A stretch of 64,000 nt of DNA from NCBI GenBank assembly GCA_963930645.1, contig OZ005662.1, positions 5,833,436 through 5,897,435 of the forward strand, written 5' to 3'. The notes under the pieces are model-generated. The model was not told the origin of the DNA and ran no database searches. It was given only the letters and a program-made list of their open reading frames with translations. Below are positions 22,578 to 32,200 of the stretch, one piece after another. The translations under genes were made by a program, and so were the position numbers. Each line of letters starts with the position of its first letter. Position 1 is the stretch's first letter. The DNA is from Salticus scenicus (Eukaryota; Arthropoda; Arachnida; Araneae; Salticidae).

Positions 22578-23330
22578 TTTAGATGTTTTCACTATCCTTG
22601 TTGATAAATGAAATTATATTTTACTCTATTCTGATAATAATATCGGAATCAGTTAACTGTTTTGGGTAACTTAAGTAAATTAACTGTTTGAAATATTTTT
22701 AATTTTATTTTTTAATGTTTATAATTTGAATTTTATTTAATTACAATATGCATTTCTTCCAAAATTTTGATATTTCTCTTTATTGAAAAGTTATGATTTT
22801 AAAGGGCATCGGTGGTTTTGTTAAACATAAATAAACACCTCCCAGTTGCTTTATTAGCTATATTAATTCGTACTCTGCTATTACTTCTATTTAAAAAAAA
22901 ATACTTATAGATACGAGTATTACTGTTGAAATAAATTTATGAATAAATTTAAGGTTTATTGATTTATGGATGGAAAAAATTGGGAATGAACGGGTTAAAT
23001 AGAAGTGTACTAGTTATCTGTTTTGAAAACTACCAATGTAAACATACAAGGAACATGTGTGTTAAACAAATTTATCTTTTTTTTTTTTTTTTTTCACAAT
23101 AAGTTTTAAAGCTATCTCCCCAATCTTGAATTAAATATTTTCCTACAGAATTTGTAATTTTCAGTTAGATATTTCACCACTAATGACAATGCCTTATCTA
23201 CCAATATGGAAACTTTCAAATTTTGACATTTATCGAAATATCTAAAAAAGTTCTTTAGAAATTATACTGAAACTTCGGAAATATAAACATTTAAAGAATA
23301 TAATATTCATCATACATTACAGCAGAAGTT
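21891..23330. other. AT-rich intergenic stretch
   Basis: T-run near 22065-22093 and A-run near 22545-22574. cgttaattac is repeated at 22411 and 22430. No gene could be supported. Confidence 0.45.
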
Positions 23331-23334
23331 TTCC

Positions 23335-23510
23335 ATTGAAGAGGAAAAGGGGACTAGTAAAAAATTAAACAAAAGTCAAAATGTTTTGGATCCCCCTGTA
23401 AAAAATAATGCTTGAAATAAATTTTGGCTGTAGTATGTAATTATGAGGATTTTTCTAATTATCTCTATAATTTTTTATGAGGCTACCACAGATATTCATT
23501 GAGATATAAC
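23335..23510 (-). repeat. Dispersed repeat R3 (GGTGATCCAAAATATT family)
   Basis: Inverted relative of 26888-27060: gaggctacc, aattatctctataattttt, atgaggatttttctaattat and cctgtaaaaaat occur in reverse order and complement. A shorter copy is at 25738-25795. Confidence 0.6.
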
Positions 23511-23512
23511 GA

Positions 23513-23544
<32 letters not shown>

Positions 23545-23682
23545 TAAAATACCACGTTTTAAATTATAACATGCAAGGTGCAAAGCTTTGATAAAGGTGC
23601 AAAGCTTAGACAAGGTGCAAAGATAGCTTTGCATCTAATGCAAAGCTATTTTTAGGAAACTTGGCATATTGCATTAGACGCC

Positions 23683-23905
23683 AACGAGATATATTAAGTA
23701 GAGTGATAAATAGTAACCCTTGAGAAGGTGCAAGATGAGTCATGTGACTTGATCCCCTTGCTCGTGCGTATTTGGTGATTCCCTTGGTTACAGTTTGTTT
23801 TATAGAATGAACATAATTTCAGTTCTCTCAGAATAAAAGCTAAACTGTAAGGGATTGTGATGACATCTTTATTTTGATTCAATTCAACCATTGCCTAATG
23901 GTAAC
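23683..23905. mobile_element. Fragment related to the 49.1-kb long-TIR element
   Basis: Left end caacgagatatattaagtag then agagtgataaat, followed by tgcaagatgagtcatgtgac, matches the left arm of the element at 49110. The right arm is not found here. Frames on the minus strand are incidental. Confidence 0.65.
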
Positions 23906-23967
23906 ACAGTGTTCGCTGATTGTTAATAAATATTGATAAAACCCCTATCATCTCCTACCTTTTTTTA

Positions 23968-24789
23968 CTTTCCGAACACTATAGTGAGGAAAGTATTGTA
24001 ATCATGTCAAAAATCCGAATTCGAGATTTTGATGTTTCTATACGTTTCGAGGTCCCCTGAGTCCGTTTTCACTATTTTTGCGATGATGTATGTATGTGTG
24101 TGTGTATGTGTGTATGTGTGTATGTATGTGAGTGAACACGCTAGCGTCTAAACGCTTTGTTCGATTAACCTGAAAGTTGGTACGCATATTGTAAGTCACC
24201 CTAGTAAGAACCCTATAGATTTTGGTGAATCTAGCACTTATAGTTTTTTTACAGGGACACAAGGAAAAATTCTTTATCATTATGCCTATGGGGCCAAATT
24301 TTTAAAAATGTGATAGCGTCTAAACGCCTTATTAATCCGAGCAAAAAATTTGTACACATGTTATAGATCACAGTTGAACTAACTGTATAGATTTTGGTGA
24401 ATCTAGCACTTACAGTTTTTTTACAGGGATACAAAGAAAAATTCTTTATCATTATGGCCTATGGGACTAAATTTTTAAAAGAGCGATAGCATCTAAACGC
24501 CTTGTTGAATTCAGCTGAAAATTTGTATGAGTATTATAAATCACTGTTGCACTAACTATAAGCATTTTGGTGAATCTAGCATTTATAGGTTTTTACAGGG
24601 ACACAACGAAAAATTCTTTATCATTATGATCTATGGGCTCAAAGTTCAGTAGCGTTCAATAAAACATCGTGTAATAGATGGAGAAAAATACTCAAACGCT
24701 CTATTATGGTTTTCTCTCTTTTGTTTGTTTAATAACTCCTCTTTCTTTACTTTATCTACAAAACTGTTAATTACTCAATGTTCGGAAAG
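23968..24789 (+). repeat. Composite repeat with three 172-bp internal units
   Basis: ctttccgaaca (23968-23978) and tgttcggaaag (24779-24789) are inverted and may be the ends. The head (ctttcc...gaggaaagtattg) resembles the 35.4-kb family. Inside, units starting agcgtctaaacgc lie at 24143, 24315 and 24488, each with gattttggtgaatctagcac, ttttttacagggacacaa and gaaaaattctttatcatta. (TGTATG)n lies near 24088-24130. Non-coding. Confidence 0.65.
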
Positions 24790-24999
24790 TCGAGTGGAGT
24801 CACTCCAGATTTTTTTTTCTTTAAGAGAAACTAATTCTATTATCTCTATCTCTCACATCATTTTGAATTTACACGATATTTGTTTGGTATTTTCATATAA
24901 GCAATACTTTTGGCTATTAAAATATACAAATGAAATTTTTTAAAAGCTTGTGCATGCATAGTTAAATATTATTTAGTAAACGTGTTCAAATACTCCGTA

Positions 25000-25645
25000 A
25001 AATCTGTATAATATTTTTCTAACGTGGACCAGTTTCAATTATTTTTTCTCGAAACGATATGATAGTGGTGAAATTAAAAAAAATACGCGAAGACAGAAAA
25101 TAATATTTAAAAATGAACAATATTTAAGCACGCGGACTCAGCTGAATGAACTAACAAGAAAAATGATGACATTATTTTATGGAAAAATGTAATTTTAGTT
25201 GCTTCTTCATATCTTTGCAAGCGTCATTTGAAACCTAGCAATATTTTAAAGATGTATACAGAATAGGAATTATTATCATAAACTGACTAAAAAACGCAAG
25301 CATAAAAAGCATAATTTAAATAGGATTTTTTTTTTTTTTTTTAGTTATTCCAAAATAAGTAAAATGTCATCGCACACTTGGCGATAAAAATTTTAAAGGC
25401 ATCATGGGTTCAACTGTACTGTCTGCGGAAGTATGAAACTGGGTCGTGAACCATAAATTTTATTTTGAAACTTTTCTTTAAATGATTCTGTTTTCACTAT
25501 TGCACACTATTTATTTGGTTCTAATAATAATTTGGCTTCTGGTAAATTAAAATTTTAATTAGGTGGTGAAAATGGTATAACATTCATAAGTTTCAAATTT
25601 TAAAGGTAAAAGTGCGAAATTTTCGCATGGGTTTGCTAGCATTTA
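25000..25645 (+). repeat. Dispersed repeat R1, about 650 bp
   Basis: Present in inverted orientation at 57305-57998. Shared landmarks are aacgtggaccagtttcaatt, gcctagcaatattttaaaga, ctgtctgcggaagtatgaaa, aattaggtggtgaaaatggt and gcatgggtttgctagc. The gggtttgctagc end also occurs alone near 28240. Non-coding. Confidence 0.7.
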
Positions 25646-25825
25646 ATATTTTCATTCTGATTGCAGTATACTGTATCTAATCCTAATGTAGTACGCAAAG
25701 TTTTCTAAAAATGGTTATAATTAAAAAAGAGGTATTTTGTATAGGGTGATCCAAAATATTTTGACATTTGTTTGATATTTTACTGGTCCCTTTTTCAATT
25801 CCTGTTATTAGTTCACACTCTCCCT
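25646..25825. repeat. Spacer with short R3 copy
   Basis: agggtgatccaaaatatttt then gacatttgtttgatatttta at 25741-25795 matches the R3 family. The rest is not recognised. Confidence 0.5.
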
Positions 25826-26275
25826 ATATATATCTTGTACAAATCTTGAAATCGATTTTTAACTAACTTCCCGACTAGCTAGACATTTGAAACTTTCAGG
25901 ATTGCTCAGAACACGGCGACAGCACACTACTTCGAAGTCCGATTTTCGAATTTTTTTTTTGTTAGTTTTCTTATAATTAATTAAAATATAAAAATAATAA
26001 CATCTTAATAGCGTGACAATAGCCATTAAAATATTAGCTATAGTTTAATTGTTGCCAAAAAAAAAAAAAAAAAAAACGACGAGTTCATTTTCTTTCGACA
26101 TAAAAATAAATACATTTAATTAAACAGGAATGTTAAAAAACTATAAAAAGTTAAATTAAGCATTTCACAAAAATGGAAATCATTGTCACTTTAAAAATTT
26201 TATGCACATTGATAAGAGCTCTATGATTCATCAGAAAATTTATAACATGGTATATAAAAAGTTTTTTTAAACTTA
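25826..26275 (+). repeat. Dispersed repeat R2, about 440 bp
   Basis: Same orientation copy at 60133-60560. Shared landmarks are tttaactaacttcccgacta, gctagacattt, ctcagaac, ttataattaattaaaatat, tagccattaaaatatta, tctatgattcatcagaaaat and catggtatataaaaagtttt. Non-coding. Confidence 0.75.
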
Positions 26276-26440
26276 TAATTAGTTTTATTTCATTTTGCAC
26301 GCGCGCTTTTTATTTCCTAATTCAAAATTATTTAAAAAAATACTTTTTCGATAGTGTTTGTAAGTAGGAATTGATTTTAAAAATTTTTCTTTCATATTAC
26401 TTGTTTCTCTTCAAGACAAAGCTTTTGCTGAAATATGATG

Positions 26441-26884
26441 TAGGGTAGGTGTTCCAGTGATTGGCATGCTCCAGTAATTGACATCTATCCCGAAATAATT
26501 AAAAAGTAAGAAAAACAATAAAATCATATATTTTTACATATAAGAATTTTAACATTTTATGTCCAACACTGGAGCATAGGGGGCTAATAACTGGTAAGAT
26601 AAATAACTAGCAGTGTCAAACACTGTATCATAAGGGACCAATGACTGATAAAAAGAAAAACTGTCAGTGTCAATGACTGGAACATTGAGTGGGTGCCAAA
26701 TAAAAATTCATTAAAGAAAAAATAATTGTTATCAAATGAATATATTTTAACATATATGTGGTTCGGAATGTCTTTCATACCCTATTAACTAACTTAAGGT
26801 TTCTAAAAATATTTTCTGAGGACTAGAACATTAAAAACATCAGAGATTACTCTAAAAGTGTCAATCACTGGTGCACTTACCCTA
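26441..26884. mobile_element. CACTGG MITE, copy 1 (444 bp)
   Basis: TAGGGTAGGTGTTCCAGTGA at the left mirrors tcactggtgcacttaCCCTA at the right. TA lies at both outer ends, consistent with TA target duplication. Copies are at 54811-55248 and 55667-56090, and a diverged one at about 36740-37233. The interior repeats the phrase cactggagcataggg. Short frames on the minus strand are shadows shared between copies. Confidence 0.85.
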
Positions 26885-26887
26885 ACT

Positions 26888-27060
26888 CAATAAATATACG
26901 TGGTAGCCTCGTAAAAATTTATACAGATAATTAGAATAATCCTCATAGCCGTAGTCTACAACATAAACACATTTCAAGAATTACTTTTTACAGGGTGATC
27001 CAAAATATTCTGACATTTGTTTGATATATTACTGGTCCCTTTTTTCTCTTCAAGACAAAG
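26888..27060 (+). repeat. Dispersed repeat R3, second copy
   Basis: ggtagcctcgtaaaaattta, aattagaataatcctcat and acagggtgatccaaaatatt then ctgacatttgtttgatatat. Followed by tctcttcaagacaaagcttt, which is also present just left of the MITE at 26408. Confidence 0.6.
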
Positions 27061-28007
27061 CTTTTGCTTAAATATTAGGTATATCATATTTTTTATACTC
27101 CCATAGTTTCAAGATAAGAATTTTTGTAGATATTTGACAGAACATCTAAATTCGAAAGTGTCCAAATACTTCTTGGTAGATAGTGTATGTAAAAAGTCTG
27201 TTGCTTAAATATTATAATTAATATCCCAGATGTTTAAATTACAGCAGTAGTTTATTTTGAGAGTTGTGGAGTAGAAAAAAAATTCTTTGAGATGTCATTC
27301 CCTTTTCATGAATTTCCAAGCTGATTCTTATCCACTAAATGATCACAAAGCATGAAAATTTCTGTCTCAATATAGCCCGCCAGCGACTGAGCGGTTCTGC
27401 AACGAACAAATAGCAGCAGGAAGCCCAAATTCGGTATTCTAAATCTGCATCCTATAGGGATGCTACACAAAACTTTTTGTTGATATAGAGCAAATGCTTC
27501 GTGTACAGGGACATACAAGCGAATTAAAATACATTATGTCTATGGGCGGATTTGCAACTAAGTACAGTATAGCATCTATAGGCGGCCCTAAACCTAGTGA
27601 AATGAATATTTTTATATACATCAGGATATATAGTTACCCTCATCTGTGGCTGATTCTGTCACACTTTAGGCTTAAGAGTAGGCTGAAGAGATTTCCTTGG
27701 ACTCTGTCTCCTAATTTTCATACTTTAGTCAATTTTAAAAATCTAATTGTCCGATCGATAAGCTGTTTAATTCAACGGATTCAGAAAAATTGCGCCTTTC
27801 ATTTAGTACCTTATTTGTAACGAATATATAATTAAATTTTTTAAAATTAATTAAAATATGAAAATAAAAGCTTTAAAATACTTTTAAAAATTTTAATTGT
27901 TGCCATTTTTTTTCAGTATAAAATGAAATATGCTTTCCCGTAAAAAAAATAAAAAATAAATAAAAATAAATTTGCTCATGCATATGAAAAAAAATGACGT
28001 CTATAAA
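27061..28007. other. Intergenic stretch, no supported gene
   Basis: The longest frame (27494-27820, 108 codons, +) shows no domain, signal or conserved motif and is not called. The strand-mirror frame 27306-27518 is equally featureless. The rest is AT-rich. Confidence 0.45.
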
Positions 28008-28200
28008 ATAATAGGGCAGTTCCTTGTTTGTAAACAAACATCTCAACTTTTATGAGTGGTTGGCAAAATGGCTTGGGAAAAGCATAGCGATGGCGATTAC
28101 TTGATTACTACCAACGGAAAATCAATGGTGGGCGGGGCGCGGGAAAGTCGAGCGCGCTTTTTTGCCAACCACATGACGTCACGAGGAAATGCTCTATAAT
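28008..28200. mobile_element. Small MITE, 183 bp, 5-bp target duplication
   Basis: AGGGCAGTTCCT (from 28013) mirrors AGGAAATGCTCT (to 28195) with three mismatches. The inner pair ggttggcaaaa and ttttttgccaacc is also inverted. Direct repeats ataat flank it (28008-28012, 28196-28200). A CRE-like tgacgtca lies near 28174. Confidence 0.65.
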
Positions 28201-28659
28201 TTTAAAGGTAACGAAGAGATAAACAAAGTCAGAAAATTTCGCACGGGTTTGCTAGCAAATGAATTATTTAAAGTGAGAGTGAGAAATAAATAAAATAAAA
28301 CGATTATTTTTGAACGGGCACCTTAGTCGCCCTGCAACAAAGTAGTAAAAACATATTTCGTGTAGAATTTGGCATGAAAATCATTCCCCATTCGTTTACT
28401 AGAATAAGAACTAGAATACAGTGGGGCTATACTTGAAAACTGATAGAAGTGCATTTCAGGTTACGCTGTTTCTTATTATAAATACACAATACGGTGTATA
28501 CATAAATTTAAGTAAATATACAGGGGTACTAATAAATAAGCAAAAACATTCTTTTTTATTGAATGTAATTGATGGAAATGCTTTACTATAATATTTTACC
28601 ATGTCCAGGAAAATTTATCAGGAATGAAAATTAATTTCTCATAGTCATACGATAAAGGA
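28201..28659. other. Intergenic flank of the retrotransposon
   Basis: Contains a short R1 end fragment (tttcgcacgggtttgctagc near 28238). Nothing else is recognised. Confidence 0.4.
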
Positions 28660-28664
28660 AATGG
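28660..28664. repeat. Target site duplication, left
   Basis: aatgg, repeated exactly at 35165-35169 on the other side of the retrotransposon. BEL/Pao integrases usually duplicate 5 bp. Confidence 0.9.
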
Positions 28665-29155
28665 TGTAAAGCAACGGAATAAGCACCGCAAATTCCTAGC
28701 TTTTCTCTTACTAAATTAAACTGTATAAAGGCGGACGCCAAGACTACTTATTTACACTTTAAAATTATTAAAGTAGCATCTTTTATGCTCATATAATAAT
28801 TCCCTATAACATTAAACATAAGAAAATTATTCCTACGGTAAAAAGTAGTTCACTAAAATTAAGAACTCAAACTATATGAAAAAATGCAACCAACATCGTT
28901 GCTAACTTTATTCTATTCTATTTCTTGAATTAAAAAAAACAAAACTGTGGATGCCACACGCATCACATAATCTTTACATTTTAACAAATTTTGAAGATAG
29001 CACGCGCTCATATTTTACATAAAAATTAAAAGCATTAAATTCATTTAACTCTTTTTTTTCTTTGACATGTTGTTCAGCACGTGAACTTACAAAAAATAGA
29101 GGATAAATAATAAACAAATTTATACACTGAAATTGAAAATGGCTCAGTTATAACA
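28665..29155 (-). repeat. BEL/Pao 3-prime LTR
   Basis: 491 bp, matching the other LTR base for base as far as I can read. On the minus strand it starts TGTTATAACTGAGCC and ends CTTTACA. An AATAAA poly(A) signal (tttatt on the plus strand near 28907-28912) is the likely 3-prime end signal of the element transcript. A TATAAA (plus-strand 29119-29124) lies close to the LTR start. Confidence 0.95.
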
Positions 29156-29169
29156 TCCTCCCACCTTTT
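29156..29169 (-). promoter_or_regulatory. Polypurine tract
   Basis: Minus-strand AAAAGGTGGGAGGA lies directly against the 3-prime LTR. It is the expected RNase H-resistant primer for plus-strand DNA synthesis. Confidence 0.9.
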
Positions 29170-29212
29170 GATTATAGGTTATAATCAAAACCAAATGTTG
29201 CAGGTGTAGTTC

Positions 29213-32200
29213 TCAATACATTAGTCTTTCAGGGACTTTAATTCTCCTTCCCGCTTTGCTATATCTGACTGGTTCCTCTTCTGAAGTTACAACGGGTTTA
29301 ACAGTTTGAGCAGAGGTTTCCTTTGAATGGTATGCTTCTTTCAGTTTTGAACTATTATTTGATGATGTTACTTCTAAAGGATATAATCTTTGAATAGGTC
29401 GTAAAAGTTCATGTTGCGAAGTTTGAACCTTTACAAGTCGAACTTTCTTATCTTTGCCAGGCATAAGTTCTGTGATACGGCCTAGTGGCCAGTGGATTCG
29501 TTTCTTGTTGTCAGATCCAATTAATACAATATCTCCGACAGCGATACCCTTTTCTGGCTGTTTTCTATTTGCTCGCTGTATGAGAGCACCCAAATATTCG
29601 GATCTGAATCGATCTCTCAAAGCTCTGAGTAGGGACTGCCTGTATCTGAGCCTCTTTGATAAAGAATTTTGTTCAACTGCATCAACATCTGGAAGCTGAA
29701 TTTCGTGAACATCTTGAAGAAACATATATGGGGAGATAGGCTTTACAGTCGCATCATCAGAAAGGTATGTTAGAGGCCTTGAATTCACTACACTTTCAAC
29801 ATCAGCTAAAAGAGTTGTCATTTCTTCGTACGTAAGACAGGCGCGTCCTAAGACTCTTTTAAGAAGATCTTTTATTACCCTAATCAGCCTCTCCCAGAAG
29901 CCACCCCACCACGCCGCCGTTGGCGGGTTAAACTTCCAGTCTATGGAGTTGACAGACCCATATTTTTGTATACATTGCCAATCTAAGCTTCTCAATAAAT
30001 TAGCTGCGCCAACAAAATTTGTTCCGTTATCACAGTAGATAACAGAGCATCTTCTTCTGCGAGCCACAAATCTTCTCAAACCCATCAAAAATGCATCTGT
30101 GGAAGCAGAGGTCACTAGCTCCAGATGAACAGCTCTATATATAGCACATGTGAAAATCAAAATCCAACTCTTCTTATCGTTCTTAAGATACAAAGGACCA
30201 GCCATATCTATGCCTGTAACTTGAAATACGGCAGAATCTTTTACTCGGTTTTCAGGTAGAGGAGCACTAGATGTCCATAAAGCCCTTGAATTAAACCTTT
30301 TACAAATCACACAGCTGGCTAACACAAGCTTTACACTCTTTCTTCCGTTGAGGATCCAATACCTTTCTCTAAGCAAATTTAAGAGGATTTGTAACCCCGC
30401 ATGACAGTTCTTTACATGAATATAAAAAATAAGTCGCTTAACAACTTCATGCCTTGAAGGGAGAATTATGGGATGGAGAAAATCTTCACTATCTTTCCTG
30501 TAAGTTATTTTAGTTTTCAAACGAATGACATCTTGCTCATCCTTACAGGTTTGTAATGTCTTCAATCTTTCATCACTTTCCGAAGAGAAAGATTCTTTTT
30601 GAACCATACGTAGAGTTTTTATCTCAGCTTCCCGAAATTCAGTAGCCGTCAATTCGCCTTTACTCTTCTTATCAGGATTTAAACAATTATGCTTAAAGCG
30701 AAGAATCCAAGCAACTAAACGTATGATTTTTTCATAACTTGAAAAGTAGCGGTAATACCAGTTATTGTTGGATGGAAATTCAAGTTTCGTCAACATACAA
30801 GTAGACTTTGACCTTTCTTTCTGAATTTCTTCCTCATTCCAATCTTCATCGGAAGTGTTCATGTGGTTTCTAAATTCTGCTGAATCTTTCATCCAATGTG
30901 GGCCCTCCCACCATCTGATTAAAGCTAATTGCTTAGCCTTACAGCCTCTAGACGGCAAGTCTGCTGGATTCTTCTCACTTGGTATATGTTTCCATGATGA
31001 AGGACTGCTTAATTTCTGAATCTCTTGAACCCGATTTCGGACAAACACAGACCAGCTCTCATTTCTTGATATCCAAGCAAGCACTGTTGAGGAATCGCTC
31101 CAGTAATATCTCTTCATTTCCTGCCAACCCAAAGCATCCACAACAGTTTTCGCCAAACGAGCGCCAATAGTAGCTGCTAATAGCTCCATCCTTGGTACAG
31201 TCGTATTCTTTAAAGGCGCAACTCGGGACTTGGCAGCAAGCAGAATTATTTCCCCTTGATCTTCCTTTTCTATCCTCAAGAATACTACTGCTGCGTAAGC
31301 ATCTTTACTTCCATCAACGAAAGTATGAATTGTGCATGCATGTAAGTTTTCTGGGGTGATCTGGATATGTCTTGGTATCTTAACATCGTTTAAATATTTA
31401 AGTTCTTGGAACCATAATAGGAATTCTTTTTGTAATTCACCAGTTATTTCGTCATCCCAATTAATTCCTAATTTCCAAGCTTTCTGTAGCATCAATTTAG
31501 GATAAAGCATCACCGGAGCAGTAAAACCAAAAGGATCAAAAATTTTATGAACTGCCGATAACATACTTCGCTTGGTAATCCTTTCTGTGTTGAAATCGTT
31601 TAGCCATTTCATGTTGACTTTTAATGTATCGGAAACCTTATCCCAAATCAGACCCAATACTTGAGTTTCCTTCTGGTTCGACGTTTCAGCGTGATCACCA
31701 GTGTATTCCCACTGCCTTAAATCAAAACCAGCATTTGCCATTATTTTCTTTGAGTCCGAGATAAATCTCTTTAGATCTTCTTCACTGTGCACACTAGTGG
31801 CGACATTGTCTACATAGAAACTATGCAAAAGCCTTTGCTTGAAATTTTCCTCAAAACTTGCACTATTTTTGATGTGATATTCAATTACTGATGATAAAAG
31901 AAAAGGGCTACACTTTACACCGAAAACGACTCGTGCATGCCTAAATACTTTAAGTTTCTTCTCTTTTAGATCTTTCCACCATAGAAATCGTAGGAAATCT
32001 CTATCCTTTTCACAAATGCTAATTTGAAGAAACGCTTTTCTAATATCAGCGGTTACACCAAATTTTCTTTCTCTGAAACGTAGAAGAATATCTGGGATAA
32101 GCTCAATCAAATTTGGGCCACACTGCAGACACTGATTTAAAGATGGATGGTTAGTCAACTTTGCTGAAGCGTCGAAAACCGGACGGATAGGTGTTGTAGT

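Noticed and set aside
22359..22592. 77-codon minus-strand frame
   Set aside because: It includes a poly(A)-encoded Phe run and no recognisable domain.
26584..26778. Frame with MKDIPNHIYVKIY, similar to one at 54918-55142
   Set aside because: Both lie inside copies of the CACTGG MITE, so the similarity is DNA repeat homology. The frames end and shift differently.
27494..27820. 108-codon open frame on the plus strand
   Set aside because: No domain, signal or conserved motif, no supporting splice or start context, and length is within chance for this window.
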